Assembly (NCBI GenBank): GCA_004154925.1
Contig: QJNS01000019.1
Location: 459,036 to 523,035, forward strand
Direction of reading: 5' to 3'
Source: Monosporascus cannonballus
Lineage: Eukaryota; Ascomycota; Sordariomycetes; Xylariales
DNA length: 64,000 bases
Shown here: positions 48,001 to 59,769 of the stretch, piece by piece
How positions within the stretch are numbered: position 1 is the stretch's first letter
Layout: each line of letters begins with the position of its first letter
Made by a program: the position numbers and the translations under genes
The notes under the pieces: model-generated
What the model saw: only the letters and a program-made list of their open reading frames with translations
Told to the model about the DNA's origin: nothing
The model's database searches: none

Positions 48001-50196
48001 CTTAATATTAACGATATAAATAAATTTAATTAATTAAATACACCAAAAAGTAAAAATTAACTTATTAATAATTTTAATATAATTACCCCAAACGTTTTTA
48101 ATACCGAATTTATTAAAAAATAATTTTGTTCCGGATAACTGTAATATTTTGCATATAAAAAATTATAATTTTATAATACATATTATTAATAATTTAATTA
48201 ATAATTTAAATTAAAACGGTTCGTTTTTGTCGTTGTTATTATTAAATAAATAAAATAAAGATTTATTAAACGAAAATAAACCGTTAATATAATTTTTTAC
48301 TTTTTTATTACTTTATATTTTTTACAACTAATATAATGTTTATATTATAATTTTAATATTAATATAACTTTATTATTTGCGTAATTTTAATTAATCAATT
48401 TCGGGATTATTTTATATATTATCGTAATTATTTAATTATTATATTAATATAATTTATTTACTATTAGTAATAAAATTATAAATACAAAAATAATATTTTA
48501 TGATTCGATATATAATATAATTATTAAGGAAATTAATATAAATAATTAAGTTTATACTTTATGTAATTTTAATTAATTATATTCTATTTAAACGTTTTAT
48601 TTTTCGTAAAATTATATTAAAATATTATATTATATATAATTCAATATAACGTATAATTTTGGATTAACCCGTATATCTTTTTTATAATTAATTTATTAAT
48701 TAATATTTTTAAATATTTTCTGAAATCTGTTTTTCGTTTTACCTTTTTTCGCGCGTTATTATAACTTATATATTAATAACTTCTTTTATATTTTTAGGAT
48801 TTAAAATCTTATTCGTTTTAAGCGTAATATTTACGTTTAAATTTTTTTAAAATGTTTTATTCAAATTATATAATAATTTTAAATATTTAAAAATTACGTA
48901 TAAATAATTTTCGTTACGTTTTTATACGTAACTTACATATTTATTACCTATATAATTCCGTAAATTATAATATTTCTAAAATAATTATATAATATATATT
49001 TCTTAATTAGGCGGCCTGGTTTATAAAATTATAAACTTTTTTTATATTATTTATATAATATTTAATTTATATAATTTCTTTAATAAATTATAAAAACCGT
49101 AATGAATTAAAAATCCATAATTAATTTAATAATTTAATAAGTTATAAGGCCAGTATAATCCGTTATAACGTAAATTCTATTTTGTCGATTATTATAATAG
49201 AAAATATCCCGAATTATATTATTAATATTTAATATTTATATAAATATCGTATTTTTCCGTAATAAAAAATCTTATTTATAATATAAACCTTTTGTAATAT
49301 TATCGAATCTATAAATTTTTAATAATTATAAGATTCTCTTAATTAATATATATTCGTATTAATATTAAAACATAAAATATTTATTTTTGTTTTTAATTTT
49401 TTATTATATTACTATAATTTTATAATATGTATTTAATATTTAAAATTAGTTACGTATAATATATATTTTCCATAAAAATATTTTATATCTTAAGATAATT
49501 AAATATTATTTAATTAATACGAAAATATTTTAATTAGGATTACGTTATTACTTTCGCCTTATCGCAAATTATTTTAATATTAGTTTTGATTATTTTTTAA
49601 TTAAAAATTTTATTACCCGTTTTTAAAATTATTTTTCGGAAGCAAATTATTTTTGTTTTAATATTTATTTCGGTTATTTTTTGGTTCGAAATTTTATTAT
49701 CAGTTTTTTAGGTTATTTTTCAAAGATAAATTATTTTTCGGTAATAAATTATTTTTCGAGAATATTATTAATAAATTTAATTTTTTTAACCGAGCGAATA
49801 AGTTTTTTTTAAGTTTATTTAAAATATATTATTAAAAGTTATAACGAAAATTACCTTTGTTATATCGGCAGAAAATTTATTTACCCTTTATAATATCGTA
49901 AAATATATAAAGATATATATTATAATATAAATTTCGGATATTAAGTAAAAAAAATTAATTAATAATTATTACATCGTAAATAACTTAATTTTATATATTA
50001 AAATATAATAAATATTTGAAATTATAAAAATCTTTAGTTAAATAAATAATATTAATTATATGTTAAATAATTATAATAATTATATTTAATACAAATACAT
50101 TCATAATAAATTTATAAATTATATGAAAAATTATATAATAAAATATAAATTTTGTATAATTTATATATAATTATTTTATTATAAAAAATAATGTTA
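45056..50196. other. Extremely AT-rich, RIP-degraded tract of unknown origin
   Basis: About 5.1 kb with stops in every frame. It is likely repeat-derived because of the RIP-like composition. I could not find LTRs, terminal inverted repeats or a recognisable protein. An (AT)n run lies at about 45,210-45,230. It may be a further part of the RecQ segment not present in copy I, or another element. Confidence 0.4.
49572..49741. repeat. Two tandem ~85-bp units, diverged by transitions
   Basis: Units 49,572-49,655 and 49,656-49,741 both begin TTTTAATATT and end in AAATTATTTTT(C)G. Most differences are C/T or G/A. A partial third unit (AAATTATTTTTCGAG) follows. Confidence 0.5.
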
Positions 50197-51359
50197 ATTT
50201 TTTTATTTATATTTAATAACTTATATAAATTTAATAATTTATATATTAATAATTATATATATTATTTTAAAATATTTTTTAATTTATTAATTATCTGTAA
50301 ATTTTATTTATATAGTATAAATTTTTATATATTTCTTATTTAAATTAATAATATATTTGGTAATTATTTAATATATAAATTTTATTTTATTTATTATATT
50401 TATATTTTTAGTTATATTTTTAATTTTAATTAAACGAAATTTACATCGGTAAACCTATAATATTATTAAATCTTTTAATTATAATTATCTATTTATATAT
50501 ATTTAATATTATTTAATTATTATAATAATATTATTATTATTTAATCAAATAAAATACGGTAATTATATTTAGAAAATATATAACGATTTAACAAAAAAAT
50601 AAAATATATATAAAAATTATAATAATATTAAATTAATTACAGCGTTATTTTCCGTATTTTATTTTTTATTATATATATTATTTTTTTAAATCTTATTTTA
50701 ATTTCCAAAATAAAGTGTTCTTAAGTTAAATAATTATTTAATAAAATTTTACTATTATAAAATCCTTATAAAGTAAATTTTATTACAATATATTAAAAAA
50801 CGTAAATTATTTACCGTTATATATATATTAATATATATTTTATTTAGGACAATTTCGCAATAATATTTAAATAAATATTCTGGAACTTTAATTATTTATA
50901 TATAATTTATAAAAAGTTAATAAAAATATATTTATATATTTTAATAATTTTTAAACCTTATTTTTATTAGATTTCAAAAGATTTATTAAATAATGTATAA
51001 TATTATTCGTTTTGTTTTCTTATATTAAAATATAATAATAAAATTATAGATACGGATAATACGAATTATTAAAGAATAGGTTTTTAAAATCGCAAAATAA
51101 ACGTTTTTTATATTATAAATTTAACCGGCGTATATTTTTTTTAAAAAACGGTATAATTTAGACCGTTAGCCGTTTTCGGGAATTTATAATTTATAATAAT
51201 TTATATAATATAAATAATATTAAAAATATGACAATTTTGTGGTTTTAATTAGGAAAATTATAAAACTGTAATATATCTTATAATATATATTATATAAACG
51301 TTATTTTTATAATATTAAAGGAAAGAAAAATCCGAAATTTTACGTAATTAATTATTAAA

Positions 51360-51720
51360 AAAATAAATTTATATAAAGATTAAATTTTTAAGTATTATGG
51401 CATATTCGGTATTAATATTAAGGATTTTGGCGGTTACTCGGAATATTTAACTATTATTATACTTATGTAAAATCCTGATATAAAGCAATTTCTAAAACCA
51501 GCCGAAGACCTAATTACGCCGACAAAGGGAAAACGCAACAAAGGAAAAAAAGCCAAATCCGGCCGTCGACTTTTATTAAGGGAATTAAAAATTTTCAATT
51601 CGAAAAAAAAAACAATTACTAAAATTTATAATAAAATAATAATAAAATATATAAGCGGTTTCGAAAAATATTAATTAAAATCGTACGTCAATAACTACTA
51701 ATCTTAATTATAAGAAAAAT
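51360..51720 (+). pseudogene. ORF2 of the RecQ segment, copy II
   Basis: Plus-strand homologue of 29,590-29,960 (minus). Contains GINIKDFGGYSEY and a basic run similar to KGKRNKGKKAKSGRR, then KIFNSKKK. Unknown product; see copy I. Confidence 0.4.
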
Positions 51721-53099
51721 AAAATTATAAAATATAATTAATAAGGATTTATTATAAACCCGGAATTTTAAACATTTCGAGTTAATATTTAAAAAACAAA
51801 ATAAACGCCGGAATAATTACATTAATAACGAAAAAATAATTTTCTTAATATTAACGAAAAATTATTTATATTATGTATTTACCTATATAATTAATTATTT
51901 ATTTTAATTATTCGACCCGAATTAAGGTATTTTAAAAATTGAAAAAAGAAATAAAAGTATTTTAAGAATTAACATAATAATTTCAAAAAAACGGAAAATA
52001 AAATTTAAAAAACTTTAATTTAATATTATAAATTAAAGACTAAAAATTAAAAAAATGATTTATTAATAATTATAATAAATTATATTTTAAATTATATAAT
52101 ATAAAATTCCGTTAATTCTTTTAATTGAAAAAAATCTATTAAATATTTATTACAATATATAATTAATACGAATTAAAATAAATGAATATTTTATATAAAA
52201 TTTACTAAATTAAGAATTTAAAAAAATACTAAATTTAATAAATTTTATAATATATTAATAATTTTAATTTATATTATATAAATACTTGTAATTATTACGT
52301 TTTATAATTATAACGTTATATTAAAACCAAACGCGTTTTTTATTATCGGTTTTAATTAAAACCGATAAAAATTAGTTTTTTATTTTTTAACTTAATATCG
52401 TAATTATTTTTTAATTTATTATTAATATTATTATTTAATAAATACCATTTATTTTTAATACGAAATTTTTTAATATCGATAAGATTTATTAATTTGATTT
52501 TTTTCCGATATATTATTTATAATATTAGGTTACAAATTACTACGTTTTAATAATACCGGCGACTTCGATACTAATATAAAAATAAACGAATTATACAAAT
52601 ATAAATATAATAACGAAAATAAGGCTAAAAATTAAAAATATTTCAAAATAATAAATTTTACGCTAACGTTATAAATTAAAAAAATAAAGTAAATTTTTAT
52701 TTAAAATTACTTAATATATTATAAATAACGTATATAAATATAAATATTATTATAACTAAAATTATAATTTTAAATTATAAAAATATATAAATTATATATA
52801 AATTTAATATATAAATTATTAAGATTATCGTTAAACCGTTAATTATAAATTTAAACCGAATAATTATATACGATATATTTTAATTAAAATAAAATATAAT
52901 TTAAAACGGATGTATAATTTTTTTAATATTTGTTAAATTTATAACGTAATAATAATTTATAATTTATATAAATCGGTTTATAATATGGAAATATAACGCC
53001 GTTATTTCCGATTAAACGAATTTCGTTATTTCCGAAAAATTATTTATATTTTTTATAAAATCGAAAATATAATTTTTTGTATATTATATATAATATAAA

Positions 53100-55000
53100 A
53101 AATAATTTCTTTTTTAAAATATCTTAATATTATTATTTATTAAAATTAAAAACCGTTGTAATTAATTCGATTATATTTTAAATTAAATATAAACCTTTAA
53201 TTTTATTTAATTTATTTGAAAATTTATTAAATAAACGCTATTTAAATTTAATAAAAATAAATATTTATTTTGTTTTTTTACCACCAAACAAAAATAATTA
53301 CATAAAAAATAATTCATTCGCCTGTTATTTATATTAAAACTTTATTATTTCCCAAATCACCGCCTTTATCGAATCGGTTTTTAATTATTTTATGCAAATA
53401 TTTTCGAATTTAAAAATTTAGATATATCAAGGAAATTAAGCGTATATATATTATAATAAAATTTAGACGAAATTAAATTATTACGGTTTTTTTCTAATAT
53501 AATAATTTTATTTTTTTTAAATATATTAAAATCGCTTTATGTATATATTTGCCGTTAAATAACGCATATTATTAAGGCTTTAGTTTTATCCGATATCGTA
53601 AATTAAAATTATTTTATTTCAAAAATTTACAAATAATATTATAACCGGTTAAAAATTAAAATTAAAATTTAATAATTATTTTATTTCAATTAAAATTATT
53701 CGTAATAAATTATATATTATTTTTTTATTATCTGAATTTATTATATTACTTTTTATTATAACTTTTATATTTTTATAAATAATACGGTTTTTCGTTTATC
53801 GGATTTAAATTGTTTTCATTATTATAATTTTCTTAAAATAAATAATTTAATTCTGTATTTATTAAATAATTAATAAAATATAAATAATATAATTTATTTA
53901 TAATTAATTATATTTAAGCGCTTATAATTATAAAATATTTAAATAAATTATTATTATAAAATTTTAATTGAAACATTTTGTTATATATTTTATTATATTA
54001 TTTAATTAATATTCCGAATATTTATATTTAATTTAACAATAATAAAAAATATAAGAATATAAATAAAATTATTTAATTATTTTTAATTATTATATATTCA
54101 AATTTTATTTCAGTAAATTATTTAGAAATTATAAAATTTAATAATTTTTTATAACTTTTAATAAATATCCTTAATTTATTATAATTTTAATTAAATAATT
54201 ACAGATATTTACAATTTTTATTTTATTGTTAATATAAATAATAATTTTAATAATAAAATATAAATTATTAAATTAAATTAAGAATATTAATTCATAATTT
54301 GGATATATTAATTATTAAAAGATTTAAATATTTTTAATTTAACCGTTAATTTTTAAATATAAGGAAAATAATATTATTCATTTCGGAACGATTAATATTA
54401 AAATATTAAATTTTCGCTTTATGATTATGTTTAATTAAATTATTAATTTAACGAAAACCGTTATATTTCGCAATTTCTTTTATAATATTATTAATAATTA
54501 TTATACACATATATTAATATATTTAAATCCGAAATTCTCTTTCAATAACAAATATATTTCGTTAATAATAATTAAATTATATTATTATATAAAAACAAAA
54601 TTTAATATAATAATTTAAAATTATAAATATTATAATTAAATTATTTAATAATTATATAATTAAATATTTTTAAATTAAGTTTTTATATATTTATAAAATA
54701 TAAAATTATTAATATAAAAAATTATTTTTTTAATTAACTTAATTAATCATATAACGTAAATAATAATTAAATTAATTATTAATACAAAAAAATTAAAATC
54801 ATTAAGAATTTTTTAACATTTATTTTAATAATAAAAAAATATTAAATTTTTTGAAAATTAAATTATATATCGTATTAATTTCTTTTTCCGTAAAATATAA
54901 TATTATTTATTAAATATAATATTAAATATAAGGCGAATAAATCGATAATATAAAATTTTTATAAGATTATCAGCCGTATATATAATATTGATATATAGGT
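53100..55000 (-). pseudogene. RecQ-like helicase pseudogene of copy II
   Basis: Minus-strand homologue of the three fragments in copy I. Motif II region at about 54,552-54,563 reads NEIY (from DEAH) and is preceded and followed by sequence alignable with 11,940-12,030. More heavily RIP-mutated than copy I, with few long open stretches. Limits are approximate. Confidence 0.5.
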
Positions 55001-55640
55001 TAATTACGTTTATATTAATAAAAAACCAGTAAAAATATTAAATAAAAATAAATATTTTGCTTTAAAAAATAAAATATATAAAATTTTAAAATATTTATTT
55101 TAAAATTTTAAATATATTACCCGTATCTAGCTAATTGAAAAAATATATATTTCGAGATTTATTATAAACGACTTTAAAGTTTATATATTATTATTATATT
55201 AATTTTAAAAAATAAAAAATTATAATATATATTAATCGAAATTTTGAAGTATTTTTTATTTAATATTTTTTATTTTATATTAATTAAAATTATTCTTATA
55301 TTAACAAATAAAAATTTTAATTTTTTATTAAATTATACAGGTTAAAATATTAAAAGTTTTGTAATTAATATATATTACTAAAATTCATATTAATAATTTT
55401 TGCGAATTTATATAAAATATATTAAACGGAATTAAAAAATCATAATTTGTTATTAAGCTTTATTTTAAAGGTTTTATTATTTTTGTAGGTATTATTTTTA
55501 AAGGAATTTAGCTGATATATTGGACCTCTGACAAATATTTCTTGATCAAAAGCTATAGCTGTGATTATGGCTGCTGCGCCGCAGGCGCAGCCACAACCTC
55601 CAAAATGGAGTCCTGATCACGATGAGGCAAAATGCACCTA

Positions 55641-57048
55641 TAATGAGGGGCCAAAATAATCCGGCCCAACCCCACAACTTTTAGCCACACCCATATTCAT
55701 CAACAATTTCATATATACATATTTCAATCAAATAAAATCGTAAAAATAAACGGGCTTTAATACTGTATTCGTCTATTTCTAAGCTTTAAAACCGTATATA
55801 CCAACTTTTAGCCTCCTTAACAGCCCGCAACCGTTTCCCTATAAACATAATAATCTTTATTATAAAAGCTTCCGGGATAATTTCTTACGCTTTATATAAA
55901 CATTCGATAAAACGAGTGGTATCCAACTTATTATTTTAAAGCTCCCAAAGGTCCGGAAATATCTTTTTCAAGTTTTTTTTAAATGCAGCCCATATATATT
56001 TAATTAGGTTAAGGTTAGGGCTATATGGTAACCAATTCGAAAAAACCTTTATAACGTTATTTATTAACTAATTTAAGAATTTTTCGCAAACGTATATAAT
56101 GGCGTTATTCTGTTAGAAAAAACGCCAGGACTTATAAATCGGTAATAATCTTTCGCTTAAAACTATCCAATAACTTTAATTATTAATTTTTTGTTTGAAA
56201 CTATTTGATTTTGGAGTTAAATCGCGTTATATAACGATAAAAGGCGTACGGCACCTTTTCCTATCCGTCTCGATCTATATCCCACTTTAAATTATGATGG
56301 ATATATTCGTTTTAACGTGGTTTTTGAAATTAACGAACTCTTTATTCCATTTTTTCGGACGGGAAACGGAATATTTAAGCCGTTAGGCTGCTGGAGGAAT
56401 TTTAGCAAGAAAATTCGTTAGAAAATATAACCTAGAATCGTTAATTAAAAGTTATATTAATTTTAACGTTACGTACCTATAACAAATCTTAAAGGTAATT
56501 AAATTAGTAACATATAAAGGTATATTTAGTTTTTGCCGTTTTTTTAAAAAGTGATATTTTTTAGGGATTTCTATTTGCGAAAGTTTTGTTCCTTTATAAT
56601 ACGCTTAATAGAACGGATGTTAATTTTGAACCCGATTATTTTCCAAATATCTTTATACGCAATTTTTCGGTTTTTTTTATAAAATAAAACAATTTACCTT
56701 TTTTAACGCCTCGAAAAGCTCGGACAACTTTTTTTTGTTTCGGATTAAAAATACGGCCATTTTTTAATCGTTAATAATAAAAGTAATAACGGATTTTAAA
56801 ATTTTAAATAAATCCGCTAAATAATATTTTAATATCCCAAACTTATTTACGATAATAATGCAAGCCTTTTTCCTAGGAGTAAATTCCTGACCTTTGTAAC
56901 GACCGGCAGCTAATTCGGCACAAAAAGCTTCGAAATCGTCCATGATTTAAAGAAGTTATGAATTTTGGAAAGTTGAGTATCATCGAGAAGTGGTTCTGAA
57001 AATCGGGTGGCTGGGAAGCTTGGGCCGGATTATTTTGGCCCCTCACTG
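55641..57048 (-). mobile_element. Tc1/mariner-type DNA transposon (1,408 bp)
   Basis: Terminal inverted repeats of 29 bp: the left end reads TAATGAGGGGCCAAAATAAT and the right end, complemented, CAGTGAGGGGCCAAAATAAT. The two differences are C-to-T and G-to-A. TA flanks both ends (55,639-55,640 and 57,049-57,050). Interior RIP-mutated. Confidence 0.85.
55681..56943 (-). pseudogene. Tc1-like transposase pseudogene
   Basis: Starts MDDFEAFCAELAAG at 56,943. Near 55,990-56,120 the minus strand reads NNAIIYVCEKFLN then FSNWLPYSPNLNLIKYIWAA. This corresponds to the second and third catalytic regions of Tc1/mariner DDE transposases (DxPPYSPDLNPIEHxW), with the catalytic Asp and Glu changed to Asn and Lys. 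Several in-frame stops. It ends EYGCG near 55,681. Not functional. Confidence 0.8.
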
Positions 57049-57209
57049 TAGGTCCTCGAGTAGTCGGTGCGTGTCTCCAGATTTCGAGTCGCGCCCCAAA
57101 TATCCCGCCCCTCTCCTCCCCCCTCCTCCCCTCTCCGCCATCCGTTGTTACGTAGGGTAGTCTTCTAATTCGGTGCTTCGTCCAGCCTACCTTACATGCC
57201 TACCACCTA

Positions 57210-59041
57210 ACCTCGGACCCCACCTAATGAATTACCCTAGCAATGAATAAAACTTTTCTCCACAACAACCACCACCCCTTATAATAACATTCTGCGATAA
57301 CTCCCCAACCCTGTAATTAATTAATTTCGAATAAAGATGGTTGGTTTCGACCGTAAACGCAAAATTTAGGATGCCAAGGATTTTATTGCGGAAGGTAATT
57401 CCGAGGCCCTGGCGAACGCGCAATTCGAAATATCCCAGTCGACCTTGTTATACCGCGTTTATGGCATTAAACCGTATTCCGAAACCTAAAGTAACGCGCG
57501 TAAATTATCGGATTAAGAAAAAATAAATTTATTAATTAAATATTATATAAAAAAGTATACGGCCGTGCCCTTATAAAAATCTAAGTTTATTAAATAATAA
57601 AAATCTTATTAGGCCCTAAAAGAACCGTCGAAAAAAATTAAATTAATTATTTTATTATATATTACGTTAAAATATATATATAAAAATGATTTATGCTTTA
57701 GGACCGCCTAAAGGTACGTAATTATAACGATATTTGCGAATTTTTCCCTTTTTTTACCGTTATCCAAATTAAATATAAAATTAAGCCTGCGAATAAATAT
57801 AATATAAATAAAACGGGCGTTTAAAAAAGGGAACAAATTAATAAAACAATTATAGGATTTTCAAAAACGATTTACGTAAGGCTTAAAAATCGGAAATAAC
57901 GTTATAAATATTTATTTTCGAATATATCGGCTTCATATACGAAAAAAGTACAACCGCATATATCTTTAATAATTTTACCGTTTAAAAATAATAATTATTT
58001 AAATATATCGAAAAAACCGAATATACGATAATTTCGAAAAAATAAATTAATAACGTTATTATATTAAAATAATTAAAATTTATTTTTTCCCGGAAATTAA
58101 ATTCCGTTTTTATAATAAATAACGGTTATTTATTTTAAATAATTATATTATATATATATCCTTTATTTTTATATAGAAATATTTTAAAAACAAAATTACC
58201 CTTATATATTTTTTATCTTATTCGAATAATAACTTTTAATTAGTCGACGTTACCGTATTTTCCGTACTTAAAAAGGAATATCGTATTATTTTGCGAAAAA
58301 CCGGCGGATTATTCGTAATAATTCCCGAATATAAACGCCATATATTAAAAACGTATCGCAAGATTGCCGAAATCGCCTTTATCGACAAAAATATTAAAGT
58401 TGGATAATATTATATCGGTTTACTTCTTTTTAAACTCGAAATAATATTAAAAAATCCCAAAATAATATTCCAGCTAGCCCTTAAACTAAAAATATCTCTG
58501 GGATAAATAATTAATAACTAAAACGAAATCGTACATATTTTTATAAGGCCTTAAAATTACGAAAAAAAAATATGCGAACGGCTTTATATAATTAGACGGT
58601 GGCGTTTTGCGATATATAAAAAGTAATAATTAAAGTTATTAAAAAGTTTAATAATCTTAATATCGAAAACGTTATTTTTCGTTATAATAATTAATTTTTG
58701 CAAACGAAATTCGAAAAATAAGAAAATCGTAAACGTTAAATTATTATTAAATAATCGAATAAAACTTTTGCAAATTTATCGAATATCAGGTCGGTTGAAA
58801 ACAAAGTTATTAAGCGTTTAAAGCCTATAAAGACTGGTAATCAGATTCCAATTAACAGTTATATTAAAAAGTAGCCTGTTAAAAAAAGACAGCGCAAATC
58901 TAAATAGCCTAAATAGTTTTATTTTTATTAAGAAATACGTTATTGCGTTGTTAAAAGGCTTTGGAATATGCAGGTTATTATCAATTTGTATATGTTTTGG
59001 CTATTCATTGCTAGGGTAATTCATTAGGTGGGGTCCGAGGT
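57210..59041 (+). mobile_element. Fot1/pogo-like DNA transposon (1,832 bp) with perfect 40-bp inverted repeats
   Basis: Ends 57,210-57,249 and 59,002-59,041 are exact inverted repeats of 40 bp, starting ACCTCGGACCCCACCTAATG. TA flanks both sides (57,208-57,209 and 59,042-59,043). The interior is AT-rich and full of stops, whereas the repeats carry no RIP changes. Confidence 0.9.
57337..58950 (+). pseudogene. Fot1/pogo-like transposase pseudogene
   Basis: Starts MVGFDRKRKI then, after a stop, DAKDFIAEGNSEALANAQFE, a psq/CENP-B-type helix-turn-helix beginning. Near 58,238-58,420 the plus strand reads DVTVFSVLKKEYRIIL, KRHILKTYRKIAEIAFIDKN and YYIGLLLFKLE. This is the region after the DDE core in Fot1/pogo transposases (LDVGVFxPLKxxYxxxL). 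Many RIP-type stops. Confidence 0.75.
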
Positions 59042-59043
59042 TA

Positions 59044-59718
59044 ACTGCCCAGCACCTATCCGGTATACATACTAGTACCTCCTCCATATACGTCGTACCG
59101 GCCAGCCAATAAATAGGTGATGTATTTGTTCTTTCCCCCTTCCTGGGGTAGGTACGTCAAACTTCTATCATATCCATCTCCTTTCCTTCCTTATTTTCGA
59201 CCTCCTCTCTCCAAACATCGCATGCCTCACTCATCTTAAAACTTCTCTTTCTCCTCAGTCCATCGAGTAATCTTCTTACCCCGGTGTATTGATCGGTTGA
59301 ATACTTCAACGAGATCCCCGGCCTCCCAAAGACATTATTAATTCTGAACTACCGTAGAGCGACTTGGCCCACACACCCCGACTCCTTCCTCGCCCTTTTC
59401 CTACTCGATTCCCTAGCGGGCGTCTCCACGTCCACCTCCTGTCTTCCGCGCTTCGAATCTTATAAATCATTTTAGACTAGATTGCCGGTCGCCTACGAGG
59501 CTACTACCGCCGCGCCTAATTTTCGCAGAAAGACGGCCGTGGTTCGATACATAGAGACTAGAAGCTTCTAGCAGCTGCTTGAAACAATTCGGTGTCGGGT
59601 CGCCCTCGTCCCTGCGCCCGACTCCCCTACGTAGGCGGCCGGCATCGGGCTCCGAGTCCTGGGGGGGCCGGGGGATCAGATAAGTCATCGCGACACAGCG
59701 CGCTCTGAATCTCCGAGC
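59044..59718. other. Promoter and leader region of the Zn2Cys6 gene
   Basis: Normal GC, with long pyrimidine-rich stretches (59,140-59,260) typical of fungal core promoters. A TCTCCTCAG at about 59,250 could be the acceptor of a leader intron. No coding gene is supported. Confidence 0.45.
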
Positions 59719-59754
59719 ATGTTTAGCACTGCGGCATTCGCATTACATCACTAG
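59719..59754 (+). promoter_or_regulatory. Upstream ORF in the leader of the Zn2Cys6 gene
   Basis: ATG at 59,719 opens an 11-codon ORF (MFSTAAFALHH) ending TAG at 59,752-59,754, 15 nt before the main ATG. If transcription starts upstream of 59,719 this uORF should reduce translation of the regulator. Confidence 0.45.
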
Positions 59755-59769
59755 TCGGAGACGGACTCG

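Larger units (their letters stand above)
50197..55630 (-). mobile_element. RecQ-helicase segment, copy II (inverted, no nested elements)
   Basis: Inverted homologue of 10,831-31,134. It matches copy I at its GC-rich end (55,445-55,630), in the helicase, in ORF2, and up to about 50,197, with differences dominated by C/T and G/A. It gives the uninterrupted length, about 5.4 kb. The GC-rich end is outermost, 8 bp from a Tc1-like element's TA target site. Its flank on that side differs from copy I's flank, which fixes the boundary at 10,831/55,630. Confidence 0.65.

Noticed and set aside
10270..55440. CRISPR arrays or host genes in the AT-rich tracts
   Set aside because: Repeats are LTRs and inverted ends; direct short spaced repeats are absent, and the long AT-rich ORFs correspond to TE proteins or chance low-complexity frames.
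56005..56035. TTAGGG-like telomere repeats (AGGTTAAGGTTAGGG)
   Set aside because: This is part of the Tc1 transposase coding sequence for the PYSPNLNLI motif, not a telomeric array.
9885..59041. Starship giant element
   Set aside because: No DUF3435-type tyrosine recombinase was found at either edge and the block is explained by nested ordinary elements.
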